A stretch of DNA of 64,000 nucleotides from Polymyxa betae (GCA_003693705.1 RBZT01000846.1:62001-126000); one strand, 5' to 3'. Numbered from the stretch's first letter, positions 34,168 to 44,770 are shown. Made by a program: numbers and translations. Notes: generated from the sequence alone by a model not told the origin.

Positions 34168-34631
34168 GATCTGCCCAGAGCAGGAGCGCACAGCGCTTAA
34201 TTGTTCCAATAATCAATGGCGTGATCAACTGCAGAATGATGGAAAGGCTGTGATATCAAAGAACGCGACTCCGATCTATAACGTTTCACGATACATTCTT
34301 CTAGAGCGGCGCCGATTTCGGAATTTCATGTTAAAAAAAGATTACAGCAATGTAATCATACAGTAAACGCTACCCATTGAATCAGCAGAAGCCAGAGATT
34401 CAGTATCATTGATGTTTTATTTGTTTTCGTCAAGATATCTTGAACGGGTGAAATGATGGACCGCTCTGAAATCCAGAAGTAACTGCACTTGAAGATATGG
34501 AAGGGATGATTCCGGACTACTTCAGGCCTTGAGCCTTGAAAATGGCGCCGCCTCTGGACCTATGATCAGCAAACGGGTAGAATCGAATCGAATCGAATCG
34601 AAGATATCTCGAGAATATCTCGTAGTAGAAA
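34168..34631. promoter_or_regulatory. DOP1 upstream region with AATCG repeats
   Basis: No supported gene. It includes four AATCG units (34581-34600), then an imperfect palindrome around gatatctcgagaatatc. Confidence 0.4.
34581..34602 (+). repeat. (AATCG)4 tandem repeat
   Basis: Four perfect five-base units lie directly upstream of a small plus-strand ORF and of the DOP1 promoter region. Confidence 0.9.
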
Positions 34632-34928
34632 ATGAAGGACGGATGTGCTATTAAAGTGCTGGTGAGAAAACGGCGGTCGCCAGTACTAGCATCTTTACTA
34701 GAAGAACGAGCTGCTATTCAGGTTCAGTTCAGTAATGTCAACTCAATCATCCAAGAATTCTTGGCCAAGCGGAAGATTATCAGCCAACCCAGCCGCCGAG
34801 TTATTTTGAAAATCAATCAGGAACGGCGATGCTCCACAAGAGCCGCATGTGATTTGCTTCTGTCTCAACATCTTGCTCGCGTCCGAAAAAGGAGAGAACT
34901 GTATACAACCGTCAAGTGCCGGTGTTGA
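34632..34928 (+). CDS. Small basic hypothetical protein (98 aa)
   Basis: The frame is open from ATG 34632 and is rich in Arg/Lys with regular helical spacing (LLEERAAIQVQFSNVNSIIQ). A 34-base GT-AG interval (gtgctg to tactag) early in the frame may be an intron, which would change the N-terminus. No family was recognised. It lies between DOP1 and ATP synthase b and fills an otherwise empty gap, which modestly supports it. Confidence 0.4.
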   Translation: MKDGCAIKVLVRKRRSPVLASLLEERAAIQVQFSNVNSIIQEFLAKRKIISQPSRRVILKINQERRCSTRAACDLLLSQHLARVRKRRELYTTVKCRC

Positions 34929-35127
34929 TAAACATCTGCTTCTGATCCTAAACCTCATAATCATCTCTCTGTAAAAATGAGCAAAGTAGATAAGAGAGCA
35001 GCCCTGCGTCTGCCAGTGTGATTAGGGTTTCTGTAATCTGGTATCCCCGTAGGTCCAGATAACTCTCAGCCGTCTTGTCATCATATTCTGACGAACTGCA
35101 ATTTCCTTGCTGGGCACTCTCCTTGCA

Positions 35128-35997
35128 ATGTCATTCTTATCTCGCCGATTGGTACCTACCACCCGCCATCTAAACATCGGGGGCCCACGATGTTTGTCAT
35201 CTGCAATAGCGGTTTCTGAAGAGAAGCAACCACCGGCTTCGAAGCCTAGTAACATCTTTTCCAAGGTCTCTGGCTGGCTTCCTCTTGCTGCTATTGGAGG
35301 AACCGTTGCTTTATCCAAAGAACTTCTCATTCTGAATGAAGAAGTTCTTATCCTGTTCACATTTTCAACGACTGTGTTTGGCTTGTACACCCAGATCGGT
35401 GGTGTCGTTGCTAAACATCTGGACGATCGTGCTGCGAAAATTGCAACCGACCTCACACAAGTCCTAGAACAGTCAGTTGAAGCTACGAAAGAGCAGGCTG
35501 AATCTGCTAAGAAGTTGTTGACTCTTCAGACAGACGTTGATGCAATTTTTAAGCAGCAAGAAGAGCTGATGAACCGATACATCGCAGCAATTCCAAATCA
35601 GCTTCGCTTTAATCTGAATGCCCAGATTAAAGCACGTCTTTCAATGGTTGCTGAGAAAGAGAGTCAGTTCATGCAAGGATTACAAGACCAATTGGCAGAT
35701 GCTGCTGCGGCTGCAGTTCGTGAGCAGTTGAAATCTGGAAACAAGAAGGCGCTCTTGATGAATGCGATCAAGGCTCTAGAAGCAGGCAGTATGCAGACCA
35801 AAGAAGATCCGATCCGAGATCAGTTCGTAGCATACTTTTCTGCATTCCAGAAGAAGATTGCTTCAAAGGCTGGAAAAGATGTTCCGATGAACGCAGAGCA
35901 AAAAGCGCAGTGGCAATCGGCTTTAGATGATTTGATGCGTCGTGATCCGAATCTAAAACAGCTTGAAGTGAAAGTTCCCGAAAAGATCACACTTTAA
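35128..35997 (+). CDS. ATP4: Mitochondrial ATP synthase subunit b (Atp4/ATP5PB)
   Basis: Intronless, 289 residues. The presequence MSFLSRRLVPTTRHLNIG is basic. Residues near 50-95 (WLPLAAIGGTVALSKELLIL, EEVLILFTFSTTVFGLYTQI) form the two-helix membrane anchor of the peripheral stalk. A long alpha-helical stalk follows (QSVEATKEQAESAKKLLTLQ, EELMNRYIAAIPNQLRFNLN), as in opisthokont subunit b. It holds F1 against rotation. A TTAGGGTTT box lies at 35022-35030, about 100 bases upstream of the start. The ATG 35128 was chosen because the upstream in-frame codon is CTG. Confidence 0.9.
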   Translation: MSFLSRRLVPTTRHLNIGGPRCLSSAIAVSEEKQPPASKPSNIFSKVSGWLPLAAIGGTVALSKELLILNEEVLILFTFSTTVFGLYTQIGGVVAKHLDDRAAKIATDLTQVLEQSVEATKEQAESAKKLLTLQTDVDAIFKQQEELMNRYIAAIPNQLRFNLNAQIKARLSMVAEKESQFMQGLQDQLADAAAAAVREQLKSGNKKALLMNAIKALEAGSMQTKEDPIRDQFVAYFSAFQKKIASKAGKDVPMNAEQKAQWQSALDDLMRRDPNLKQLEVKVPEKITL

Positions 35998-36041
35998 TGG
36001 GAGCGCTTGGAAGTTATTACAACACTCAAAAGCGACTTATA

Positions 36042-36393
36042 TTAATAGTTTTCTGACATCGGTTTTGTAGCCTGTCGACGCTGAGAGAGCTCCTTTGAGA
36101 TGTTAGATACTGCCACTTTTCCGGGCTGAACAGGGATCTTTTCGAAAATGACATTGGAATTTACGAACTCTTGTACAAACTTCTTCTGCTGGCTATATAG
36201 CTCTTTCTGTTGAGGCAGAAATTGCATCAATATCGATTCAAATTGCAATAGGTATTTTGTGTTTTCTTACGGGACTGGCTGGTGTGTTAGGTGGCACTCT
36301 GCCTTCACAATCGGATGATGGAAGCCTGGTATCAGCAACAGTGCACGGGATGGGATTGGCCGGAGACACATTGAAATGCTTTCGAGACGACAT
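36042..36393 (-). CDS. Small two-exon hypothetical protein (95 aa)
   Basis: Exon 1 (36271-36393) starts MSSRKHFNVSPANPIPC. A 64-base GT-AG intron (36207-36270) joins it in phase 0 to exon 2 (36042-36206): KELYSQQKKFVQEFVNSNVI, FEKIPVQPGKVAVSNISKEL, ending TKPMSENY. The splice sites and frame are clean and both exons have protein-like composition. It has no transmembrane segment or signal peptide. I recognise no family. Confidence 0.55.
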
Positions 36394-36834
36394 TTCGATG
36401 AGTAATGGAGAAGTTAAAATGCCTCAAGCGAGATCAAAGACAAGGCACAAGATGTGGTATGTTCTATCGTGAGGAGGAACCCGGTGAAGTGGCTCTCTTC
36501 CAGCAGCAACATAAAACATCGAAGTCATCAAACCGTTACATTCAGGTTGCGCCCTGACTACAGCTATTACGTGCAAAAATCAGCAACGACCCCCATTATA
36601 TTCATTCAGTGAATTTCAACTTAACGAGTGAACTAATCGAATCTCAATATTCAACGATGTAGGCAAATGAAGGGCAGCTGGCTCAAAGATATTACAGAAA
36701 ACATACACATCTTTTAACCTTATTTTCCCGCAATTTTGCTTTCCGCTATATCCTTGGTCACCTTCCTTTGGTAATCGCTTGCTCTATTATCATCAGCGAG
36801 CTCCCAGTCAGGGGATACGCGGCAGCAAAGATCG
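36394..36834. promoter_or_regulatory. Divergent intergenic region upstream of PLRG1
   Basis: A 441-base gap separates the 95-residue gene (minus) from PLRG1 (plus). No supported gene or motif was recognised. Confidence 0.45.
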
Positions 36835-38184
36835 ATGGCCAATGTCGATTCGCAGTCGGCTACAGATGCCATGTTTGGCCCAGATTATATGCCCTTCCCT
36901 GTAGACCGAGTCGCCCATGAAATTCGCCAGCAGGTAAAAGTCGCTGATTCTTGGGTCATACCAGAAGCGATTCCAACAGCCCAGAAGTCATCTGCTACAA
37001 AATCCAATGGCCCGCTTCTTCTTACTGGTCCTGCTGGATCACAGCCATCATCTAATGCTTTATCGCTTACTGCATCAGCTTCTAAGCCTAGCACGCCTTC
37101 GACTTCCACATCCTTAACAGCGCCATCACCAGCTAAACCTCGTATTGAAAATACGGTCCTGGGTCGTCGAAGGGACTTAACAATCCGCCAGCCAGCCTGG
37201 CATGCGCCATGGAAATTGCATCGCGTAATCTCAGGCCATTTAGGCTGGGTTCGTTGTGCTGACGTCGATGTATCAAACGAATGGTTTGCTACTGGATCTG
37301 CTGATCGAACAATCAAATTATGGGATCTCGCTTCTGGCGTGCTTAAGCTGACCTTAACCGGTCATATCCATACAGTTCGTGGTGTTGCTGTTTCCCATCG
37401 CCATCCCTATCTGTTCTCTGTAGGAGAAGATAAGATGGTCAAGAACTGGGATCTAGAAACCAATCGAGTAATCCGATCCTATCACGGTCATCTATCAGGT
37501 ATTTATGCATGCTCGTTGCATCCGACATTGGATATTCTTGCGACCTCGGGACGGGACAGTACGGCCCGTGTCTGGGATATGAGAACCAAAGCTCAAATCC
37601 ATGTGCTAGCTGGTCATTCGCATACAGTAGCAACTGTTAAATGTCAAGCTACTGATCCTCAAGTTATAACCGGATCACACGATTCTACCATTCGTCAATG
37701 GGATTTGGGCACTGGTCGTGCTCGTCAAGTTCTAACCAATCACAAGAAATCGATTCGATCCATTGCTCTACACCCTTCTGAGTATACGTATGTAAGCGGT
37801 GCTGCAGATAATATCAAAGTCTGGCAATGTCCCGATGGGGTTTTCCTGCGAAATATGTCAGGACATAATGCAATAGTTAATGCAGTTAATGTCAATCATG
37901 AAAATGTTCTGGTATCAGGAGGTGATGATGGCTCACTCCAATTCTGGGATTGGTCCACTGGATATATGTTCCAGTCCACACAATCGATTGTTCAGCCAGG
38001 CAGTCTGGACGCCGAAGCAGCTATCTATGCAATCGAATTCGACAGAACCGGGACCAGAATGATCACATGCGAAGCCGACAAGACGGTGAAGATTTGGCGA
38101 GAAGATCCCGATGCCACCCCTGAATCGTGCCCGATCGACCAGGAAAGGGTGAAAGAAATGGCCAAGAGAAGGGATATGTATTAA
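36835..38184 (+). CDS. PLRG1: PLRG1/PRP46 WD40 splicing protein
   Basis: Intronless, 449 residues. The low-complexity N-terminus is followed by [20 protein letters not shown] and seven WD repeats from about residue 130: [80 protein letters not shown] and so on. The phrase PAWHAPWKL...ISGHLGWVR is diagnostic for PLRG1 (yeast Prp46, plant PRL1), a core NineTeen-complex-related protein needed for spliceosome activation. The C-terminal [16 protein letters not shown] matches the family end. Confidence 0.95.
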   Translation: MANVDSQSATDAMFGPDYMPFPVDRVAHEIRQQVKVADSWVIPEAIPTAQKSSATKSNGPLLLTGPAGSQPSSNALSLTASASKPSTPSTSTSLTAPSPAKPRIENTVLGRRRDLTIRQPAWHAPWKLHRVISGHLGWVRCADVDVSNEWFATGSADRTIKLWDLASGVLKLTLTGHIHTVRGVAVSHRHPYLFSVGEDKMVKNWDLETNRVIRSYHGHLSGIYACSLHPTLDILATSGRDSTARVWDMRTKAQIHVLAGHSHTVATVKCQATDPQVITGSHDSTIRQWDLGTGRARQVLTNHKKSIRSIALHPSEYTYVSGAADNIKVWQCPDGVFLRNMSGHNAIVNAVNVNHENVLVSGGDDGSLQFWDWSTGYMFQSTQSIVQPGSLDAEAAIYAIEFDRTGTRMITCEADKTVKIWREDPDATPESCPIDQERVKEMAKRRDMY

Positions 38185-38430
38185 TGGTTTTAACAAGACC
38201 GACATCCAATCAATATGATAAACTAACAGTAATTTGTCAACGGTTTTAGTTAGAAGGAACACTTGTAAGATTTTGGCGCCTTTTCCGTTAGTCGCAGTCT
38301 TAGGTTAAAAGGTTTTGTTATTGCGTGAGGTCCTCTTGTCTACATAATCAGTGTGTGAGGTGGCTCCAAGGCTCATCGAAATTTTCACTCTTGGCGGGAT
38401 ATCTCTTCTATCTCGTTAAAATCCTCAACT

Positions 38431-38877
38431 ATGGCCCGTACCAAGTCCACCAAACAGCCCAAGCCAAGAGCGTCTGGTAAACAACCCAAGGCATCGTTAG
38501 TCCAGAAGACGCCGGCCAAGAAAACGTCGAAGTCTCCTGCTGCCGCTCCTGCCACCCCTGGGAAGAAACACCGATTCCGCCCTGGAACAAGGGCATTGAT
38601 GGATATTCGTAAATACCAAAGGACAACCGATTTGCTTCTGCGACGGTTACCCTTTGCTCGTCTGGTTCGGGAGATCGCTTCCAGCCACTTCGCCAATCGC
38701 GCTGAAGAGTGGCGCTGGCAGGGCGAGGCCTTGATGGCGCTTCAAGAAGCCGCTGAAGCGTACTTAATCCATCTATTCGAGGATAGCAACCTTTGCGCTA
38801 TTCATGGTAAAAGAGTCACTGTTATGCCACGAGATATTCATCTAGCAAGACGTATTCGAGGAGCGGCCCGTGCTTAA
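38431..38877 (+). CDS. CENPA: Centromeric histone H3 variant (CENP-A-like)
   Basis: Intronless, 148 residues. The histone fold is H3-like: [60 protein letters not shown], and [20 protein letters not shown]. Three features mark it as CenH3. The N-tail diverges after the first residues ARTKS. The alpha-1/alpha-2 loop is four residues longer than in canonical H3. A Trp (EWRWQ) replaces the Phe of FQS, as in human CENP-A. The N-tail keeps ARTK. It specifies centromeric nucleosomes and kinetochore assembly. It is convergent with a TPR gene only 50 bases away. Confidence 0.88.
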   Translation: MARTKSTKQPKPRASGKQPKASLVQKTPAKKTSKSPAAAPATPGKKHRFRPGTRALMDIRKYQRTTDLLLRRLPFARLVREIASSHFANRAEEWRWQGEALMALQEAAEAYLIHLFEDSNLCAIHGKRVTVMPRDIHLARRIRGAARA

Positions 38878-38926
38878 CTCATACGACAGCCCATCGTCTA
38901 CATTATCTCAAATAAATATCATGCTG

Positions 38927-39661
38927 TTATTGAGCATTGGCGATTCTGGACCCCATCTGCCTTAATGCTTCTCGAGCTTGCGATTCTTGCTTCCTGCCTT
39001 TGGCCACGATTTCTTGGATTTTTCTGTTGATTAATACCCTCTCCTGGTCATTGGTGCTTTTGTCTCTGGCTTGCGCTAGGAACTCTCTGGCCTGGCCGTA
39101 CTCGCCCATGCCTTCGTATGCTAGCCCAATGCGATAGTAGGCCTTGGCAGAATTACAATCCAGCTGTAATGCCATTTTGCATTGGGATATGGCATCGGTC
39201 CATCGTTGCTGTTTTAGGTAAACCTGAGCGATATTCAGATCCAGATTGAGCTCGAGTCTATCGACTTCGTCTCGTTGGGCGTCGGTTATACCATAGATTC
39301 CATTACAGATCAAGGCGCCTCGTTCGTAAACTTGCAAGCATAAATCCAGGTTATTCTCTTTAAACAACCGGTTTCCATCGGTTTTCGCTGCTTTGATAGC
39401 TTCAAGTTTTAGCAAATTTCTTTCAGCCAAAGGCATCTCGTCGTTGGGATCCTTCGACGATGGCATTTTCATACTGCAACCGCATGTATGATGTTGAGAA
39501 TGAGAAGGGCTTTGTCCGGTTTCAGCAGCAACCTTATCGGCACGTTCTTTCTGCGCCTTCATATAAGACTGACGTTTCTGAGCCTTCAAGGCAGCGGCTT
39601 CCTCCTGTTCGCGACGTTCTTCATCTTTAGCGAGCGCTTCCCATCGACTGTAATCAACCAT
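38927..39661 (-). CDS. TPR-repeat protein with coiled-coil N-terminus
   Basis: Intronless, 244 residues. The N-terminal 60 residues are strongly charged (WEALAKDEERREQEEAAALK, KAQKRQSYMKAQKERADKV). TPR-like helices then follow: AAKTDGNRLFKENNLDLCLQ, QVYERGALICNGIYGI, LNLDLNIAQVYLKQQRWTDA, MALQLDCNSAKAYYRIGLAY and MGEYGQAREFLAQARDK. It looks like a co-chaperone-type TPR protein of the TTC or immunophilin-like class. A Cys/His-containing stretch (SQHHTCGCSMK) precedes the repeats. The start at 39661 was chosen because upstream in-frame codons are non-ATG. Confidence 0.75.
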   Translation of the reverse strand: MVDYSRWEALAKDEERREQEEAAALKAQKRQSYMKAQKERADKVAAETGQSPSHSQHHTCGCSMKMPSSKDPNDEMPLAERNLLKLEAIKAAKTDGNRLFKENNLDLCLQVYERGALICNGIYGITDAQRDEVDRLELNLDLNIAQVYLKQQRWTDAISQCKMALQLDCNSAKAYYRIGLAYEGMGEYGQAREFLAQARDKSTNDQERVLINRKIQEIVAKGRKQESQAREALRQMGSRIANAQ

Positions 39662-40022
39662 AACGCATGGGATGGTAGTAGATAGGGAATGCGATGATGA
39701 TAAAAGTATTCTGAGACTCGCTGCATCGTTCACAGAGACAGGTTAGGGACTATCATCTCATCAGACAGTCATCTCCGCCTGTAATCCATGCAATTTCGCT
39801 ACCCTCCAGATGTATGGAGCAGCAGCAACATTCAATCTAGCTGACATGAAGATGAATTGTTATGTTATAAAGGGCTCATCGTAGTTAACAAGGTTGTGTA
39901 AGAGAATGCTGATAGTTGTAATGTGAAATTGAGCTATACAAATAGAAGGCAGAATACATCGGAAGTGAGGATTGCGCGGCCATAGCTGAGGCTTGGCCTG
40001 CTGTCTATCAACTCCATTCGCC

Positions 40023-40439
40023 ATGGACACCGTCTTCCTCGAGCATTCTGTTAGGTCTAGCCTGGTGGACTTCCTCGAACGTAGGGTACAATGTGTTCTA
40101 AGAGATGGCAAGATCCTCATTGGAACCCTGTTGTCGTTCGATCAGTTTTATAATCTGGTTTTGGGTCATGCTGTCAAGCGTATCGTCGTGGATAAACAGT
40201 TCGCTGAAGAGCGTATTGGGTTATTTGTTATTCGTGGAGAAAATGTTGCTACACTGTCAGAATTGGTGATTATTTCAATGCTGCAACTCAACTCGCTTTA
40301 ATCTCTTTCGTAGGATATTGAGAAGGAAGAAAGACAAACTATAATGAAGCGAGTCAGTATGAAACGCATCAAAGAACTCCAACAGGAAAAGGAAGCAGCT
40401 GCACGTGGGAAATCATCTATTCTCGCCACTGATGACTAA
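40023..40439 (+). CDS. LSM1: LSM1 mRNA decay Sm-like protein
   Basis: Two exons are joined across a 45-50-base intron: SEL|DIEKEERQ spans gtgatt to tcgtag near 40270-40313. The Sm core starts MDTVFLEHSVRSSLVDFLER, then RDGKILIGTLLSFDQFYNLV with the LSm1-specific KRIVVDKQFAEERIGLFVIR and GENVATLSEL. It ends SSILATDD. LSM1 with LSM2-7 forms the cytoplasmic ring that activates decapping of oligoadenylated mRNA. The Sm1 motif residues are all present. Confidence 0.93.
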
Positions 40440-40685
40440 CCGATTGTTATTTTGTATCCACACTTTACAAAATCTGATTGTCAAAGAATGTTTCACATCT
40501 TGCACTTTCAGGCATTGATTAACATGATTATCCTTCTATTTATGTAAATAATGAATTACCCATGCTGGCCATGCAGACGTGAATCCTTTTGTCACTACGT
40601 AAGGTGTTATACCAAAAAGAGTGTAATCATCGTGACGGTTTATTGTGTTAATCATATACTTTAATTATTTTAAATGCTAATCAAA

Positions 40686-42116
40686 TTATACAGAAATGAA
40701 CAAGGCTACCAAAGCAATTGCGACAAAACTGATAGTTGCTTTGGAAGTCGAGCTGAAGGTGCTATCCATATCATCCTCCCTGTCCTGAGCATCGCTAGGA
40801 TTTTCTTTAGCTTGGATATGTTCTTCATCTGTATCATCCTCGTCATCTTCGTCACAATTTTCACCTCGTAGACTGATTGACTTGATGTTCAAGGTCATGG
40901 GATTGGCGCTGTCATGGGTCTCTCCTTCGTTCTGGAAATCGCCAACAACTATGGAGCTGATCGTGTGCTTGGTCTTATTAAATCCGTTCAGTTTGTCGAA
41001 CGGAATGAGCACCTGCTGTGGTTCCCCGCCAAGCTTCCCGTCGAGCAATTCGCTAGCCGTTAAGACGAAATCTTTGAAATCCTGTTCGCATCCCTCCTTA
41101 GTCTTCAATCTGATACTGAAGTCACCTCCGGTGGGTCCAGCAACGTTTAAAGCCAGCATATTGTAGTGCTTGAACTTCATGCATGGAATAACGGTATACC
41201 AGTAGGACTCTGAAGTCTTAGAAGTAATCTGAAGACCTTCGATAGCAGAATACTTCTCGTTGGACATCGTGCCATCAGAACCGTGAGTTCCTCGCAGTAC
41301 GTTCTCGTTGATGTCTTCATTAGCGAAGTCCTCAATTGCCAGACTGCATTCTTTGGTTTCTTCCTTGTCAGATTCTGAATCAGAATCGGTAGTTGCAGTT
41401 TGATCTCGGACTGAAACAATAGTCTCGGAACTGACTCCGGTAGCGCATGATCCTTTGAACGTAACCGAATACAGTTCAAGAGGCATCGTCAATCCTCCAA
41501 TCGTGATGGCGTACATGTTGTTCTATCATCACTTATTTGTCTCTTATAGTTAAACGAGCGTTGAAGTTACCTTCGATGCTTCTCCAGAGATGCTAGAGAA
41601 CGGAATATCAACAGTAGTCTTTTCACCTGTACCCTTCTTGTTGTTGATAAGAACTAGAGAGTATCTGGGAGCACAATTAATAAACCCGATAGTAACGTCA
41701 GCTTGAAATTGGTCTTACCGAACAACGCTTTCTGCTGCTTCATCACAGTGAATATCATTGGAGCTGTATCCGATTAAGAACTGGATATCGGGAGTCGATT
41801 TCAACTCAACCGATATGAAATCGAAATTGTTTGCATCAAAGCATTGTCCTGCCTTACGAACAAACGAGAACCAGAACGAGCTGTTGGTATTCGGGGTCAG
41901 GATCAAGCGAGGATCGCCATCTGTAGCAACTGTCGTCTGCATGCCTCCGGCCAGTTTCATATCAAAACCCATGTTGTTTTGGGTCGTCGACTGCAGCTGT
42001 GAGAAATCGTTGACGAGCAGTTCGCAGTTGGCCGGGTTGGGCTGGACCAATTCAGCAGCCTGGGTGAGGCCCAAAGCCAGGCTCAAGACAAGGAAGCAGC
42101 GGTGCATGTTCGGCAT
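40686..42116 (-). CDS. Secreted GPI-anchored-type protein, unknown ligand
   Basis: Three exons (about 41715-42116, 41570-41660, 40686-41520) with two introns give roughly 440 residues. The signal peptide is MHRCFLVLSLALGLTQAAEL. Beta-rich modules follow (LVNDFSQLQSTTQNNMGF, SSFWFSFVRKAGQCFDANNF, DFISVELKSTPDIQFLIGYS), then RYSLVLINNKKGTGEKTTVD and WYTVIPCMKFKHYNMLALNV. The end is acidic, then STFSSTSKATISFVAIALVA, a hydrophobic tail after small residues, typical of GPI addition. The layout resembles fungal cell-wall or CIA30-like carbohydrate-associated proteins. A cell-surface role is inferred. Confidence 0.72.
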
Positions 42117-42665
42117 ATCGAATATGATTATGATGAGCTGACATCGAATCGCTTGCAGATCAGCAAGCGAAGGTCGTCATAGTGGAAGATATTTACAGAG
42201 TTGATGAGACCGTTGAGAAGTGTGGAACTCGCATCTGGGACCCCTCTTATAAGTCGTAACAAAAAAGGAGCAGCCTCCAAACATAACATCGTAGACTGGC
42301 TCTTCCCCATCACTTCTCGAAGAGTCTTTCTCTCTCTCTCTCTCTTACTCTCTCTCCACCGCTTTTTAATCACTTCTCAAAGTCTATGCAGGGACTGTTC
42401 TCCACTGCGACTGCTGCAAGCTTTATGAATTCTAGATGGTCTGGATTTATCCTGATTTGATGATGGGTAGAGCTGGTAGGCGTTTATTGCCTCAGGTCGC
42501 TCCCGGAACTGTCTAAATGAACTAGAATATTGCTAATTTTATGGCTTCATCCATGCCATTTAAAGTCACATGTGATCAGAGATATGCCTGCATGTGAAGG
42601 TGAACGTGTACGTACCCCATGACGATCGATCGTTATATCCACGACATTACTCAATAGAATCTAAT
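42117..42665. promoter_or_regulatory. Divergent promoter region with CT microsatellite
   Basis: The 549 bases between the secreted protein (minus) and the two-TM protein (plus) contain a CT-rich run at 42327-42356. No other gene is supported here. Confidence 0.45.
42327..42356 (+). repeat. (CT)n microsatellite
   Basis: Two CT runs separated by tta. On the minus strand this is a GA-rich tract about 210 bases upstream of the secreted-protein start, a common promoter composition. Confidence 0.85.
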
Positions 42666-43488
42666 ATGGATGGGCAAATTGAGCAACCTGACGATGAGCA
42701 GACGGCGATAGTGCTTCGTTATCGACCTCCATTGTGCTGTCGCTCTGCGCGGTTTGTGATCGATCATTGTCGCGACCATTTTCCGATTTCGCTTCTAGAT
42801 AATGTCTGTTAAACGAAATAGTTTGACAAACTTTATATCTAATGGCTGCCTACAGACGAGTGAGCATGAAATCAATGATGCTATAGGCGAAATCAACCGA
42901 ATGTTGAAAATGACTTCATCACTTCGTTGGCGATTATGGCCTGTTGTCCTTCTTGTTAGTATTGCTGCTTTGACTGTCATCTCAACTGTCTTTATCCTGT
43001 ATGATGATACTAGAATTGGAGATCTGATGCCTTGGCTTACTCACGATAATATTATCACCATATCTGTTCTTACTTTGATTGCTATTATACTTCTGCTGGT
43101 TTACCTGACTTGCGTCGTTCAACTAAGGAATGCATCGGTATAGAAGCAGTGCTGTGTGTCCAGATTCATATTGAAATTCTTACAGAAGTTGCAAGGGATA
43201 GGCCAAGTTCTTTGGTACTTGAATAACCGTTTTGTTGGAAGACTCTTCTGGCAGGTAAAAGCGCATTCCACTTTGTGAGACAATCATTGAACTTCCCAGT
43301 AGCTTTCGACAGATTCCAAGCAACGCCCTATCATCACCATAAGAGAAGCGAGTGCAGCTTATGTGATTGGACCTGACCCCGTCCTTAGCAATCCTAATGA
43401 CTACGTTCCTGTCCTGGCTTCATTAAACAACACTGATCAGCAGCAAGTTGCTGTTCGGATGACATCGTCAGGTTGCAGGCAGCAATGA
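42666..43488 (+). CDS. Two-TM membrane protein, unknown
   Basis: Exons start MDGQIEQPDDEQTAIVLRYR at 42666, with a first intron at 42756 (phase 0). The second exon has two hydrophobic segments: LWPVVLLVSIAALTVISTVF and ITISVLTLIAIILLLVYLTC. After another intron come KLQGIGQVLWYLNNRFVGRL and QRPIITIREASAAYVIGPDP, with DYVPVLASLNNTDQQQVAVR before a stop at 43486-43488. N- and C-termini are likely on the cytosolic side. No family was recognised. It is convergent with the thioesterase-like gene. Confidence 0.55.
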
Positions 43489-43586
43489 TCATCAATAGAA
43501 ATCTCAGTATTCACATTACAAATGATAATCGATTTCATACAAGCCTGACAACTTTCAATTTTATTTTGAGGAAGAATACCATTCAA

Positions 43587-44523
43587 CTATTTGGACATAT
43601 CTTGAATCCAATAGCACATCTGCACGAACATCTCGTGCTTGAACGTATATTCAATAGACGGATCCGTGTTGAAGTCGACACGGGCTAATTCCTGAAATTT
43701 CTTCTTCGCTTGATCAACTGAAGTTCATTAAGTATACACCAATGGGGAATGCAGGCCCTTATCGATTACCAGGAAGCAGCATATTTCCATCGCCATGAAA
43801 TGCTAAAACAGGAACCTGATTATATCGTGCAGCTGGCACCTTTGTAGAGCTGAATGATACAATCCCTTTCAAACTGGTATTGGTTTTTACACTGCAATTA
43901 CGATATTATCAAAAAGTTAACCTGCAACGATTACAATAGCGTATACCCTAGCTCCAGAGCTATATCTGCACCTTCACCGACTCTAAATGGGGATGTTAGA
44001 CAGAACCGATCTTGACACAGATAGTGATACCCGCCGAGGAACACATGTTCACATATATTGGATTCTTTACGAATAAGCTCATTTATAGCAGACGTGATGA
44101 TCGGGTTCGGACTGGACGGCGACCAACATGGAGATTCTGTATCGGGATCCAGTGGTGCTTAAATCCACAATTAGATATGTTGGATTGGGCTTAGTGGCCA
44201 AACATACCCCAGGGTAGAACAAGTCGAATGGAATTAGCTAATTGGCCCAATAACGTGAAAACAGAACGGTATCTGTCTGGATCATCAAAGCGATCATGAA
44301 ACAAAATCAATGTCGATCTATGATGAACTGGATCGACAATCAATGGCGGTCTTCTGAATATACCATGGAAGCCAGCCGTTGAAGTTTGTGTCGATAACCA
44401 TTTGAGATTAAGAAGCCTACCAGGCGAGTAGCTGCGGAACTTGACCTTCATGATCGAAAGGGTAGCGACTCCGCAACCAAACCCAACGACATCCGAACCA
44501 AATCCACCAAAACAGATTACCAT
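43587..44523 (-). CDS. Acyl-protein thioesterase-like alpha/beta hydrolase, apparently inactive
   Basis: Six short exons splice in frame. Recognisable blocks are RPPLIVDPVHHRSTLILFHD (oxyanion HG region altered to HD), FTLLGQLANSIRLVLPW, SAINELIRKESNICEHVFLG, G|VGEGADIALELGYTL, LKGIVSFSSTK, VPVLAFHGDGNMLLP, VDQAKKKFQEL and YTFKHEMFVQMCYWI. Layout matches LYPLA/APT enzymes (HGD with downstream His). The nucleophile elbow, expected GFSQGG, reads GVGEGA, so Ser is Gly. The catalytic Asp position (HGDCD in LYPLA1) reads HGDGN. The His block is kept. Unless splicing is misread, this is a pseudoenzyme. The first intron (about 87 bases) is the least certain join. Confidence 0.6.
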
Positions 44524-44770
44524 GATACTTTATTGTAGATAAAATCGCTCGTATGAAAGTACGATGAGAACATTCAGTCCGCCTTGGAAACCTTGATGAT
44601 TTTGTCTGAATGTAACAGATATGATGGGACATGATGTTATGAGAAATGTGATATGCGCAAAGCTCACCAAGGAGATCTGTCTTTGGGTTTGCTCTGTGAT
44701 ATCGTTGCGAGGCTGCAACCCTCTTTCTGTTATTTCTTTCTGCTTGTTATAAATCATCATGTACCAGATC

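Noticed and set aside
36885-37316. 143-residue minus-strand ORF inside PLRG1
   Set aside because: It is antisense to a fully conserved WD40 protein.
43473-43688. Plus-strand ORF, 71 residues
   Set aside because: It overlaps the C-terminal exon of the thioesterase-like gene on the minus strand, whose frame is supported by family similarity.
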